Below, piece by piece: positions 24,001-36,711 of a stretch of 64,000 nt of DNA. This DNA is from Spongilla lacustris (taxonomy: Eukaryota > Porifera > Demospongiae > Spongillida > Spongillidae). Each line of letters begins with the position of its first letter. Within the stretch, counting starts at the first letter, position 1. The position numbers and the translations under genes are program-made. The stretch spans positions 372,001 through 436,000 of the forward strand of contig OX442432.1 in the NCBI GenBank assembly GCA_949361645.1, given 5' to 3'. The notes beneath the pieces are model-generated. The model had not been told where the DNA came from, did not search any database, and saw only the letters and a program-made list of their open reading frames with translations.

Positions 24001-26820
24001 TTCAACCTTCTCAGTTACTATTCCTGCTGCAGGACCTGCACAGCAAGGTCAGCTGCACTCTGTCTGCAGTTGGGTTTGGAGCAAGAGGAAGAGGTACCAG
24101 CGTGAAGGTAAAACTTTCTATTTTTAAGAATTGTGGTAATGTGATGATCACATGATGTTTACCTCATGCAGCAAAACGCTACCTCTGATAGCACAGCCAT
24201 GCAGCTTGCAGAGAAGATGGTGGAGCTGATGCCAGCTTTGTGCGATCATCTTGAGAGCACCTATGCCTTCTTCCAGGTGTGTACCAAGTCCACTACTGAA
24301 TGAGTGAGCAAATATGTTGAAAGTGTGGGAGGTGGAGAGTGTGGGAGGTGGAGTGTGGGAGGTGGAGTGAGGGAGGTGGAGAGTGAGGGAGGTGGAGAGT
24401 GAGGGAGGTGGAGTGAGGGAGGTGGAGAGTGAGGGAGGTGGAGAAAGTGGGTAATGAACCAAAGGTTTGGGTAACCCAATATGGGTTGAAAATGAAGGTT
24501 GGGTGGGGAGGGTATCAATGATTGCAATGGATTGAAGGTTAAAGGGTTAACAGGTTGTGGTTTAATGGAATTTTCTTTTTTATTTGTTCAGTCTCAAGCC
24601 TCAAGTGCTGGTGATGACAGTGATGTCTTCTCTCCAGACTACCCCACACAATGTGCCTGCCTTGTTCTGCTCTTCAAGACCTTGGCTGTGTTCTTTGCCT
24701 GGTGAATGGGTGTGTGTTCAAAGGCCTTTACCAATTCCTTGCTTATCTCCAAAGGCCCAAGCTGTCTGACCTCACCTGCGCTCCTCTTCTGCATCGAAGT
24801 CTGGAACTCATCCTCTCCAGGACAACTCACACTTCTATCACTAAGGACATCGCATTGGTTGCCAAGTATGTGACTTTCCTTCTTTTGCTCTACAACAAAT
24901 ACCAAACGTGCTTTCACTTTCATGTCTCAACAGAGGCACCTGTGTGTACTTTGAAAGGTTTTCACAACACTTACCACAACTCTCCAGCACACATCCGTAT
25001 GTAATGCTTCTCGTTTCAATATGTAATACTTGCCAGTCAGAAGCTGCCCAGAAGCGTGTGGGTATGTGTGAAATGAGCTAGCTGAAGTCATTGACCCCAT
25101 GACCTCATAATGTCCCCTGCAGCTAAGATTTGCACCCAGCTTCTAAAGCATTCCTGGGTTGTGAGCTCCATGGAAACGACCCAGCAAAGGACAGAGGCGT
25201 TAGAGTACCTCCTGAGGTGCAAATAAACTTGCTAGTGCAAAGGATGAGATTAACCTTCTCCCCCCCCCCCTTTTCCCACTAACCTATCCAGGTATCATTT
25301 TGAGTGGTGCGCAGAGCCACTGAATGCAGTGGAAGAGATGTGTGCCAAAGCTGTTCCTGAACTGATAGGGGATGAAGCTCAGAAGGTCTCCACTATCTTT
25401 CCAATGCTGTCAAGGTGGGTAGGTGCCAAGGTGAGGGAAGGTATTATGTAATATCAGGCCTGGCCAGGTCTGCATATGGTATGTGGTCCAGCTAGTGGCC
25501 TTGGCTTCCAGGCTTGTGGAAGTGGGTGTGGTCCAATAGTGGCCTTGGCTTCCAGGCTTGTGGAAGTGGGTGTGGTCCAATAGGCTTCCAGACTTGTGGG
25601 TGTGGTCCAATAGGCTTCCAGGCTTGTGGAAGTGGGCGTGGTCCAGGCTTCCAAAGTGGGTGTGGTCCAACTAGTGTCCTTGGCTACCGGCTTGTGGAAG
25701 TGGGTGTGGATGCTTACAAACAACAGCCCACTCTTTTACTTTGCATGTATGTACCTCCAAAGCGACACATTCCCTTGCTTCTACAAAAGTATGATGAGTG
25801 TCACTGTAAGCCAGATGAAATCAATACCTTTGCCAACCAAAGGAGCATTGTCCTCCCCTGAGGTAAGTGCCTCTTCCCCCCGCCCACGTTCTTACCCCCC
25901 TACTCCCATTCTACGCAGGTTCTTCTGGACAGGTTGCAGTGCATACACCTCTCTGCCAACGTTCTCCACATGCTGGTCACCCTTGTGAAGGCATGTGTGC
26001 AGCAAACCACACATGGCATTCCTCTTACTTATGTTTCCCTGTCCAGTCCTTTGAAAAGCGTGCGGTGCTATTAGCTGCTCTTAAAGTTAGCTTTGGTTAG
26101 CACTTCCACTAATGACCACTGGCACTTGCTCCCTTGTAGTACGGCACATTGTACATAGAAGCCTTGCTCAAGTTTGGAATGCCGGTGATAGATGTGGAGT
26201 TCAGACCACACAAGGTAATGTTAGCCGCTGTGAGGAAGGAACACACAGCAATGGCTGTTTTCATAGGATGAAGTACTTACCCTGCTCAAGACCCTGCAGA
26301 AGAGCACTAGGTGTTTCCACAACTTCTGTGGCCACTCAAAGGCAAGGGGGTGTAATTTATTGTATGTCTGATCCCACCCTACTGTTCCTGCTCAGGTGGA
26401 GAGAGATATCACCCTCACAAAATATGTACCTAAGCTGAAGAAAATACTCGAAATGTTCATGTTCAGAGTGATGGTATGGGGAGGAGGCTTGCTATGTGCT
26501 TGGGCCCATCTCTTACACCCCTATTAGGAGATGCTAACACACCATGACTGTCAAGAAGCCTTCTCAGTGGGCAACTTAAGGAACAGAGACCTCCAGGTAG
26601 AGATGGACACACACATACACATATTATTTATATGATTTTACTGTTAGGGGCAAGAGATTTTATCACAAGTGCCTCACCCAGCTCGCGATTCTCAGCCTAG
26701 AAGTGAAGAGGAAGCCTTACCCAATCCTGATGGTGTGTGTGTGTGTGTGTGTGTTGTGTATGTGTGTGCTACATGTTACGTCTTCCCTTAGAGGAAGCTG
26801 TCTCTAGTCAAGAGGAGTGA
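16344..26820 (+). CDS. FANCD2: Fanconi anaemia group D2 protein
   Basis: The DNA crosslink-repair clamp partner of FANCI; 1345 residues in 37 exons, total coding length a multiple of three. Exons: 16344-16404, 16479-16556, 16615-16682, 16731-16783, 16868-16918, 17022-17147, 17739-17823, 17878-18002, 18146-18233, 18422-18526, 18891-18991, 19044-19137, 19250-19426, 19799-19933, 21153-21284, 21341-21492, 21704-22236, 22287-22411, 22509-22614, 23673-23709, 23759-24107, 24172-24276, 24592-24701, 24755-24865, 24934-25000, 25037-25061, 25123-25216, 25292-25414, 25763-25862, 25919-25990, 26047-26085, 26140-26214, 26267-26341, 26396-26473, 26528-26596, 26648-26732, 26792-26820. Blocks such as [46 protein letters not shown] and [14 protein letters not shown] match the vertebrate protein. 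The residue matching human Lys561 is Arg546 (codon 21708-21710). Two introns have GC donors. Confidence 0.95.
18527..18866. repeat. Minisatellite starting at a FANCD2 donor site
   Basis: About 14 copies of GGGTGAGGAAGGAGGGATGG plus GAG. The real donor of exon 10 (GAG/GTGAGAGGAGG) leads directly into the array, and each unit contains a donor-like GGTGAG. Confidence 0.92.
19487..19780. repeat. CAT-rich trinucleotide tract, FANCD2 intron 13
   Basis: Imperfect (CAT)n/(CAC)n sequence with CACCATCATCACCTT subunits fills nearly the whole intron before the exon at 19799. Confidence 0.9.
20200..20772. repeat. 18-bp minisatellite (TATGGCTATATCGCCCCC)
   Basis: About 31 copies, varying mainly at one dinucleotide (TATCG, TATCA or TATTG). 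The unit is 18 bp, so long open frames on the plus strand are artefacts. FANCD2 intron 14. Confidence 0.98.
20815..21125. repeat. Pyrimidine minisatellite (CCTCCTCTCCCCTCTTCCC)
   Basis: About 15 copies of a 19-20-bp pyrimidine unit, directly after the 18-bp array and 30 bp before the acceptor of FANCD2 exon 15. It may act as an extended polypyrimidine tract. Confidence 0.95.
22990..23545. repeat. 25-26-bp minisatellite, FANCD2 intron 19
   Basis: About 22 copies of CTTCCCTCATAATGTGCTCC plus TCCCC, with GTGCTCC, GTACTCC and GGGCTCC variants. Confidence 0.95.
25480..25720. repeat. Short tandem repeats, FANCD2 intron 28
   Basis: Several degenerate copies of CTTGGCTTCCAGGCTTGTGG with AAGTGGGTGTGGTCCAATAG. 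Some copies contain CAG but no exon can be made from them. Confidence 0.85.
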
Positions 26821-27046
26821 CACCCATTCTGGGAGGACTCAATATTTTACCTATTCAACAGACCATGTACACACTCATTATGTATGAATGTAATACTTCC
26901 TGGTATTCTAAAGAATTAGTCTGTGTCCATTTCCTGATGGACCAATTTGCATCCATTATTACCAACCCACCATTTGTGTACATCCATTGTCCATTCTGGG
27001 GTGGACTTTAATTATCCTTTTCAGCTTAGAACAACTGCCCAGGTTA

Positions 27047-30000
27047 TTAGAAGTCTGATTCATCATCTTTCTTCAATGAAGGCAGTGCAAGCTCATCTGT
27101 GTCAGAGTCACTCCAGAACCCTTTTGGTAGGGACAGAAAAAAATAAAAGTAATTCTACATCTCCCCCAAAGTAGGCATCTGACCTAGCTTCTTTATGGCA
27201 TTAGGTTTCTGCTGTGGAGGCCTAGAGGTAATAAGGATATTTACTGCTGCACGTGGCCTTCTACAATTTCACTCACCTCTTTTCAATGGCTGTAGGAATA
27301 TACACAGGGGACACAGGGCATGATGAGGTATCGTCTTCTCCACTGCTGGATGTGTGGGTGGTCTTCGGGGTAGTGCTACATGTATGTGCAACAAAGCAAC
27401 AATGATTATACGGTACTTGAGAGCGGCTGCATACCTTTGGCGAAGTGAGGGCACCACCGGTACGTCTTGGGTAGTGTCAGCAGCAGCCACGATGGCCTTG
27501 GGTGGACCTTTGGTGGTGCCCAGTATGTTCAGAGAGGAGTCGCTGTCATCACTATCGCTGTCTCTTGTGCCCATGGACAGCACCAAGGACCTGTACGCGG
27601 CTGATTCATTGAGTGCAGTTCCATTTGCCTTGGATGCATCGCTAGCATCAGGTGTGTGCTCTGCATCACTGCTAGCCTCCGGGCTGACATGGCCGCTAGC
27701 CTCCGGGCTGACATGGCCGCTAGCCTCCGGGCTGACATGGCCGCTAGCCTCCGGGCTGACATGGCCGCTTGCCTCCGGGCTGACATGGCTGCGCAGCATG
27801 AGCAACAACTGTTGACAAGCCTCTGCCTGATTAGGGTGCTCAGGTGCCAGGACAGGAGCAAACAATGCTGCCACATCTTCCAGAGTCCTACCAGTACCCT
27901 TGTGGTGGAGGAGCTTGAAATGCTCCACAAGGCTGGACCACAGGGGGACCCAATGAGCAGGGGGGGTTGGTGATGGGGCCACCCTGATGGTGTGTGCAGA
28001 TTCATACAAGTGGTTATTGCCCAGCTCAGCAACATGTCATACAAGAACAATGAATTTGCAGTTTAGTTAATAGTACCAAGTACCTAGCTCCAATGATTGG
28101 GAATTGTGTGAGCATACAAAAAAACATTAGTGCTGGTCTTTGTCCACTCCTTCCTGTGTGAATGTGTTTACACATAATTGTATGTGTATGTATGCATAGG
28201 CACTGCTTGTGCAGCAAAACACGGCACTAAGGTAAGAAGGATGTTATGTCCTGAGTATGTGCAAAAGGATGTTGTGCGTCAGCAACTGTTATGGTGATAT
28301 CTAATGTGTGTGCGTGTGCGTGTGTGTGTGTACTACATATCCTTTGAAGTGTGAGGTGGAAGATTCAACTACAGGAACCATCTCCTGTTGATGGGCGCAC
28401 CCATCCAAAACATAATGTAAGAAGAAGTGGGTACATGTGTGTGTGGGTGTGTGTGCAACACCAACCTGGGATCACTCTGTTCATCTTCATGAGATAAGAT
28501 GCCACCAACGGTGGAGGCATGAGACAAGATGCCACCAACGGTGGAGGCAAAGGACTTCAGCTGGCTAAGGAGGCTTGAGCCATGTGCGTTCTTGTCCTCA
28601 GTGTAAAGTAGTGCTCCTTGGGCCAGCTGATGGTTGGCAGAGCTTAACTGACTCAGAACTGCTGTAGATGAACTGTTGTCATGGAAAACACCACTGGGCG
28701 AGTCCTGTATCTGATGGGCGGACACCAATTGGGAAGCAGGATCCTGGGTGGATACTCGTGTGGAAATAGAAGGGCAAGGAGGCTGCTGTAGCTTGGGTTG
28801 ACCTTCAGGATCCCTGTATTGCTCAGGCAATGGTTGAGACACCTTGACTTTGTCATCAAACATACCATCAACACTTCCACTGCTGTTCTCTAAATGGCCT
28901 GTACCTCCATTGCTGTCCTCTAGGTTTGGACCTCCATTACTGTCCTCCAGGTTTGGACCTTCATTACTGTCCTCTAGGTTTGGACCTCCATTACTGTCCT
29001 CTAGGTTTGGACCTCCATTACTGTCCTCCAGGTTTGGACCTTCATTACTGTCCTCTAGGTTTGGACCTCCATTACTGTCCTCTAGGTTTGGACCTCCATT
29101 ACTGTCCTTTAGGTTTAGACCTCCATTGCTGTCCTCTAGGTTTGAACCTCCATTACTGTCCTCTAGGTTTGGACCTCCATTACTGTCCTCTAGGTTTGCA
29201 TCTCCATTACTGTCTACTTCAGGACTAATAGAACCAGACAAATTATCAATAATACTACTGACTGTTGGTGGTACAGTGACTGGAGTGTGTACCATCTCCA
29301 GAAGTGGTCTAATACCAACACCACTGCCTTCTGCCTTGCCCAGAGGTGGTCTAATACCAACACCACTGCCTTCTGCCTTGCCCAGAAGTGGTCTAATACC
29401 AACACCACTGCCCAGAGGTGGTCTAATACCAACACCACTGCCTTCTGCCTTGCCCAGAGGTGGACTAATACCAACACCACTGCCTTCTGCCTTGCCCAGA
29501 GGTGGACTAATACCAACACCACTGCCTTCTGCCTTGCCCAGAGGTGGTCTAATACCAACACCACTGCTTTCTGCCTTGCCCAGAGGTGGTCTAATACCAA
29601 CACCACTGCCTTCTGCCTTGCCCAGAGGTGGTCTAATACCAACACCACTGCCTTCTGCCTTGCCTAGAAGTGGGCTAATATCATTAACATTGAACTTCAC
29701 ATCGCTCACAGTGTTCCCCTCAGAAATTGGTTGCGGTGCTCTTTTCACAGTCTGAAGAATCTCACTTTCAGTCCCCAAAGATGGCAAATTGTTTTTTGGC
29801 ACTACAAGTGATAGGTTATATCAGTAAGGCTATATCAGTAGGGCTATATCAGTAGGGCTATATCAGTAGGGCTATATCAGTAGGGCTATATCAGTAGGGC
29901 TATATCAGTAGGGCTATATCAGTAGGGCTATATCAGTAGGGCTATATCAGTAGGGCTATATCAGTAGGGCTATATCAGTAAGGTTATATCAGCATATTAC

Positions 30001-30434
30001 TGTGCTTGGAGCACACTTACGGCGAGACTGTGCAACAGCACCAGGCTGGAGCTGTGGCTGGGTCGTCATTCCACTGGTTGCCTGGCAGCAACCTTGTGTT
30101 TGGGATATCCATTCAGGATATAAAGCAGTTACATGTGCCAGGTACTGACCCTGAAGGTATAGCGTGCGCAGCTAATTATATACCAGTTCGTGCACTTGGT
30201 TACTGACCTTCAGCGTTTCTAATTTCGCTTTCGGCACCGCCGTGAGAGTTGACTGTCGAAGTCTCTGAATGTCCCTAAGTAGGACCTCATTGCGAAGAAG
30301 GCATCTCCGCTGTTGCTCACAAACCAGTTCGTACTCCTTTTGTATAGATATTACCTGCTTTGTCCTACGCATGAGACATTAAATGTCTGTTTGGCGACTA
30401 GCTTCACTGACCTTTCATTGACCAGAATCTCCAT
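27047..30434 (-). CDS. KIZ: Kizuna-like centrosomal protein (one internal junction unresolved)
   Basis: Probable kizuna, a pericentriolar protein that stabilises spindle poles. Exons seen: 30434-30412, 30364-30208, 30150-30021, 29801-28466, then 28024-27435, 27375-27277, 27221-27184 and 27120-27047. The phase from 28466 (phase 2) to 28024 (phase 0) requires another small exon or donor that I could not fix. The N-terminal coiled coil (EYELVCEQQRRCLLRN, KAKLETLKGQYLAHV) and the acidic ending FWSDSDTDEL...DESDF resemble kizuna from memory. The central exon is mostly two coding repeats: about nine copies of GKAEGSGVGIRPPL (42 bp) and about twelve of DSNGGPNLE (27 bp). A third repeat, SPEASGHV (24 bp, five copies), follows. 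The family call rests on the two ends only. Confidence 0.6.
29812..29996. repeat. 14-bp minisatellite (TATATCAGTAGGGC)
   Basis: About 13 nearly perfect copies in kizuna-like intron 3, just upstream (on the minus strand) of the large repeat-coding exon. Confidence 0.97.
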
Positions 30435-30542
30435 TCAAATTTGTTTAGTTTACCAGTAACGATGGCGCACTGAAGGGGTTAAAATCATTTCTGCTGCTTC
30501 GCGCTCACTACGCGCGTAATATAACACATTGTTACTATAACA

Positions 30543-30665
<123 letters not shown>

Positions 30666-30666
30666 G

Positions 30667-33001
30667 TCAAGTGTTCGGTGCTTCTTTTTGGCTTGGACTG
30701 GTTTCTTCTGAACTTTGTCCTACCAGTCTACTACGCTCCTTAGTGAATAGTTGCATGAGCTCCTCCTTGAGAGTGTGTACAACTGAAGCTTATATGTTAT
30801 AGTGAATATATATGTTACCTCCCATCCTAGCATCTGTGCTAACTTCTTGCATCCATTGTCACAGGTGTCTTGTAAGAACACATCTCTGGTGTAAGTAGAG
30901 GAGTGTGTAGAGGGAGAAGGAATGGAGTGGGAGGGTTTTAGGGAGTCTAATGTATGTACACTGACCTATAATTTGCCTCTGAATCAAAATCCAGTCCTGT
31001 GTCTAACCCAAGCAACTTCAAAAAGGGGTCAGACTTAGAACAAAAGAATATTCAGTCAGTCTTTGCATTTCTACCACAGGGAAAATTTTTGCTGTCCCAG
31101 GCATGGAAAAAGCGTGTTTCGTTCAGAAACCCCATGGATCTGGGGACCTGGATCATTAAGATCCCAGGTGGATAATTAATTATCCCATTGGGATTTCCTA
31201 ACAAAATCCAGGCAAAATACGCTTTTTCCAAAGTCTCGGACAGTGGCATTTTCCCCTGTACAGGAGAGTGGCTTACCACACAGCCAACCTTCTGAAGATT
31301 GACCAGCATCCTTGGGCAGCTGTCAGGTACCCTAATGTTACCAAGGTGATGATGGGACAACACATAAGGACTCTCCCTCCTCCCCATCCCCCTTTTTATT
31401 CACCTGCCCACCAAAGATGCAAATGGCTGAACAATCAAGGATGTCCCCAAAATTAGTAGCAGTCGACATTGCTGAGTGTCCTAAAATGATTGTGTACATC
31501 AGCACCACGTTGGGACACTACTGACACAATACAATACACCAACCTGAGCTGCCAGCTTTGCAAAGCGCTCTGGCAGGGACTCTCCAAAGAACACGATGTC
31601 TGTATTGATATATACACAAAACAACAATACGTGCAAATCGATTGTGCATGTTAACCAACCTGGCTTCACAAGTCCGTGGTACGTATCACTTTCAGTTGAT
31701 GGGAGAGCTGCACATCCAACTTCAGTACACATGGGGATTTCCCCTTTGAAAACCCGCTCTGTGTGATATGTGATGATTAAATATTGTGGTTGTCACATCA
31801 AATACTCTCACATACCCCCAGTTTACAACTGACTCCTCCTTTATGCTCCTCCCCAGCCTTTACCTAACAAACTCCTCCTATATGCTCTCCCCAGCCTTTA
31901 CCTCAGACAAACTCCTCCCCAGCCTTTACCTCAGACAAACTCCTCCCCAGCCTTTACCTCAGACAAACTCCTCCCCAGCCTTTACCTCAGACAAACTCCT
32001 CCCCAGCCTTTACCTCAGACAAACTCCTCCCCAGCCTTTACCTCAGACAAACTCCTCCCCAGCCTTTACCTCAGACAAACCCCTACCCTATACCCTTACC
32101 TCTGACAAACCTCTACCCTATACTCCTCCCCAGCCCTTACCTCTGACAAACTCATGGCTGTACTCCTTCCTGCAGTCAATGCAGTGTGCATTGTGGAAGG
32201 CTCCGTGGGCCTCTATCAGCAAGTCTTCACTGATGCCAGCTTTGCGCTCCAATGTGTCAATATTCTGTGCGTACATCCACAAGCACAATGAAAGATGACC
32301 ATCACCAAGGCAACTGACAGCGGCTAATGCACCTGTGTGTAGTTCCTTAGCAGCAGGTTCTTCTCAGCAAGTAGCCGTATGAAGTAGTGTGAAAGAGTTG
32401 GCTGGCACATGTGAATAGAGAATGTACTTTCAAACACTGTGCTGAAGTGACCACACCCACGTTACCTTGAAATGAGCAGGGTACAACTCTCGTACTAAAT
32501 GAAAGAAGGGTTTAGGATTGCGTCTGAAGTAGCCAATCTCAAACACAGACTCTGGAGATGGGAGGTTGTATTTCTGCAGGTTGTCATAGAGACCCGTGCC
32601 TGGGCTCCTGAAGTCAGGGATCCCAGCAGCTGTATAGATGGACCGCAGAACGTTACTAGGGATTTCCCCTCTTCACCCCTCCGCCCCCCCCAACTCATCA
32701 GCACACCTGTCGAAATGCCAGCTCCCGTCATTACCACCACCTTGCGACCTGTGCGTTACGTAGGATGACGTAAATAATGCCATTACAATTTTGTCTCTCA
32801 CCATCATTAGAGGCCTGAAGTGATCGGATGTATTTCGCTACTCCCACCAGGGACACTTCTTCCAGAACCTTTTCCTTTACCTTTTCATTCCCTCCAACAA
32901 GACGTAGCCTATCGAACAGTTTCGTAAGACCTGATGAGCGTCAAGCCAAGTCATACCGTTGAGATCTGTATGCGCTACATGTACGTACTTTCATCATCCA
33001 T
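30667..33001 (-). CDS. SIRT2: Sirtuin, SIRT2-like NAD-dependent deacylase
   Basis: A class I sirtuin of 349 residues. Exons: 33001-32989, 32930-32802, 32748-32707, 32629-32466, 32401-32333, 32264-32141, 31758-31660, 31599-31544, 31471-31404, 31319-31277, 31033-30966, 30894-30819, 30765-30667. NAD-binding and catalytic motifs are complete: [25 protein letters not shown], the catalytic His in EAHGAF, a CxxC pair and a second Cys pair for zinc, [12 protein letters not shown] and [13 protein letters not shown]. The C-terminal [12 protein letters not shown]...C..LAQMLGW block points to SIRT2 rather than SIRT3. There is no mitochondrial leader. Intron 6 contains a minisatellite made of copies of its own donor region. 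It is divergent from the IP3 3-kinase gene. Confidence 0.94.
31870..32140. repeat. 28-bp minisatellite containing donor-site copies
   Basis: About eight to ten copies of CCTTTACCTCAGACAAACTC plus CTCCCCAG. On the minus strand each copy reads TTTGTCTGAGGTAAAGG, nearly identical to the genuine SIRT2 exon 6 end TTTGTCAGAG/GTAAGG at 32141. Confidence 0.95.
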
Positions 33002-33257
33002 GATTAAATTAAATGTAGGTGTTGTTAGCCCCTCCCACTTCCTAATACGGTATAAATTAAAATGACTTCATTTTTATTTTTTTTGATGTCTTCCGGTTAC
33101 CCCCATATTGCAAATACCAAGCGGTCTTGTTCGTTTTGTTGAAAGAGTGCAAACAGAGAGCGGAGGAGAAGGGTTGACGCGAAAATAAAAAAAAAGTCGG
33201 GTTTTTGAACGGAATCAGATTTTGAAGACTCCGTTGAGATTTCATAACCGACACGAG

Positions 33258-34691
33258 ATGAGTGCGGCCAGCGTGGTACCCGTTGAAGAGGATGTAACAT
33301 CGTTGCAACCGAACTCTACCTTCACGATACCTGTAAACAGAACAAGACCGGGGCAGTTGGCCCTAGCCAGTTTGAATAGCGCGCTTTGCGTGACTGTGCC
33401 CGGCACTGCCACACAGTTCCAGCAATCGAGAAGCGAGCCGAACTCTCCCGTGCCGGAGCGGAAACCTCGTCATGGCCTTCTGAAGCTCCTCACAAGGCCT
33501 TCGAGTCCTCGCGCCAACAGAAAAAACAAACAGGAGCTTGCCCCGGAAGAACAAAACGGCGAGCGCAAACAAAGATGGGGTCGCAAGAAAAAGAAACCAC
33601 CCACCGCAAAAAGCATGAGTGTGGATGAGGTGCCTGCTCTAGATTGTATCGCTCCAGAAACTATCCCTTCCGCCCTCGAGCCCCAGGCTACGCCAGCCGA
33701 GACCTTACCGGGTCAAACATTATCCGTGCCCACGATATTGGTGTCCGTGGACGACCGTGGGACCGCGGCACACCAGATCCAAAACGGCGTCGACACCCTG
33801 AGCGATGAAGCGCAGCGGAAGCTGTCCCAATCGAGCAACCACTCGCGCTGCTCCCAATCAGTGACGTCAGGTGTGGGGAGCATGTTGTCCCCTAGTGGTG
33901 ATGAATGTGACGGGCTTGAGTCACCATTGTCCCCTTTGTCAGGGCCAAGTAGCTACTCAGGATCGAGAGAGGAGCTCCGGCTTCTGCCTCAAGCGGAGAA
34001 CGGCATGGTGGACGACGATCATATAGAGAAGGATCTGGGGAGCCCCCTGAGTGACACCTCTGCCCCTGTCACACCCTCCGCAGTGTGTGGTACTGCGCTC
34101 AGCTCTGAGTTGGAAGGCGGGTGTAGCCCAAAGGCAAAGCATAAGGAGAGACATCGTGTGGTATGTTTTGTGTGTTGGCTAAGCACTTGACACCTTCTGC
34201 AGCTCAACAATGGAACGGTGTTTTGGGTTCACTGTTGTACTTTTTGGCAGCTGTCTGGTGTATTGTTAGGACTATGGCACACAGGGTTAAGACAAGAGAA
34301 AGCCAGGAGTGTGTGTGTGTGTGTGTGTGCACGTGTGTGTGTGTGTGTGTGTGTGCATATATATTGCATGTCATCATGTCATTTGGTTCATTAGTTGCCA
34401 TGGAGATATTGCACTTTAATTGATGCACACGTTTCTCTCTCTCTCTCTCTCTGTTCAGACTCAGTCGTGGGACAAGGTTAAGAAGATGGTGCAAGCTTGG
34501 TCGCCGTTCTCACTGCAATTTTGCAAGAAGAAATACAATTGGGTGCAGCTGGCTGGACATAAAGGTGAGAGCCATTTTGCACCTGTTACAAGTGGGCCTG
34601 TGGCCTGGATGATATGGTGATGTATGAAAGAGGGGGTGGGGCAGAACCTGATTTGCCACAAACTCAGCGCTTGTGCACCACATACACACAT

Positions 34692-34773
<82 letters not shown>

Positions 34774-36671
34774 ACTGTCTTGTGTCTGTAGGCAACTTTG
34801 CCCCTGGAAAGTCGAGCGGCAGTATCATGAAGAAGTCTGACCAGACAGAGAGAGAAGCCCTGCAGAGACTGATGAAGGATCCACTGAGAGAATTTGTGCC
34901 AGAGTTCCTGGGAGAAGTGGAGGTGGAAGGGGAAAGTATCCTTGCCTGTTCTAGAACAGGGAGTAGCTGTCTAGGTAGGTAGGTAGGTAGGTAGGTAGGT
35001 AGGTAAGAGGGAGGGGGTGGAGGTTGTGAAGGAGGAGATAGAGGAGGGCCTGTTGGAAGAGGCAGGAGTAGAATAATGGAGGGCAGGAAACAGGAAGTGG
35101 ATGAGAGGAGATATTGGGATGGGGAGGAGATGAGGTCACTGGTACAAGGCACATGACACACCAGTGTTGCCCTTGACCTTATGGCATCAGTGTATGTGGA
35201 GATGTCAGATTTGCTGAGGGAGTATGATGAACCTGCTGTCATGGACATCAAGGTTGGGGTCAGGTAAGCGCATCGTGACATGGTGAGGATGATAATGTTT
35301 TAATGTTGTCTGCTGGCTACAGAACGTACCTGGAGGACGAGCTGATCAAGGCAAGAACGAAGAAGGAGATACGCAAAGTATGTGTGTGTGTGTGCTGGAT
35401 GTGCGGGCATGTGGTTGTAGGTGTGTGTAGGTGCAGTTTGTGTGGGGGTGGTGTGTATGTAGGTGGTGGGTGTGGGGATGGTGTGTGTAGGTGGTGGGTG
35501 TGGGGGTGGTGTGTATGTAGGTGGTGGGTGTGGGGGTGGTGTGTGTAGGTGCAGTTTGTGTGGGGATGGTGTGTGTAGGTGATGGGTGTGGGGATGGTGT
35601 GTATGTAGGTGGTGGGTGTGGGGATGGTGTGTGTTGGTGCAGTTTGTGTGGGGGTGGTATGTATGCAGGTGCAGTTTGTGTGAAGGTGGTGTGTGGGGGT
35701 GATGTGTGGGGGTGGTGTGCATGTAGGTGCAGTTTGTGTGTGGGGGTGGTGTGTGGGCACAACTACTCTAAGGAGTATCTTTGTAATTGTGTGGGCATCT
35801 CTTTACCTTTCTCAAAGGATATGTATGAAAAGATGGTTGCCGTGGATCCACACGAGCCAACTGAAGAAGAGAACACTCTGGGCGCCATTAGCAAGCTTCG
35901 CTACATGCAATGGAGAGAATCCTTATCATCCACGTCAAACCTGGGCTTCAGAATAGAAGGAATCAAGGTTTGTGTTGTGGGTATGGTGCAGTTATGAGTG
36001 TATATGTAAGTTTTGCCAGTGTGCATGTGTGTGTGCATGTGTGTATGTATTGTGTGTGTGTATGTATGTATGTATGTATGTATGTATGTATGTATGTATG
36101 TATGTTATGTGTGTGTGTGTATGTATGTATGTTATGTGTGTGTGTATGTGTGTGTGTGTATGTCACTCTACATGTACTCTTGTGTTTCGTGTATGCTAGC
36201 TCCTGTTGTAGATCTTAGCTATGGTTGTGTGGTTGTGTTTACTTTTCTACTAATTGGGGTTGATATTCATATCACCTGTGGTACTCCCAGTTGTTATCAT
36301 AAGGTGATGTGTTTTGCATATGCCTGCCCACCCATGACTGGTATTGATGCCATGCTCCATCCACACTTCCCATTGACTGTCTTATTGTACCATTCTCCAT
36401 CTGTAATTACACCACTTCCACCTGAATCATGTTTCACCTTACTGGGGTTGTGTCTAGTACTCTGATTGGATTGTTGGTTGAATGTGATGAATGGCCCCCC
36501 CCCCCAAAGCCTCAGAGACACATCAAGGGGCAACAGGGGGGGGGGGGGGGGGGGGGGCTATATGGGTGGGGCCTATTGTACAGTATTGTCATGGCACAGC
36601 ATTACATGTACACATCCACATGCACACATACACATGCACACATACACATGCACACATACACATGCACACAT

Positions 36672-36711
<40 letters not shown>

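Noticed and set aside
27435..28024. RhoGAP-like reading of the segment SLVEHFKLLHHKGTGRTLEDVAALFAPVL.
   Set aside because: Only a superficial likeness to RhoGAP helices; no arginine finger region, and the gene's ends fit kizuna better.
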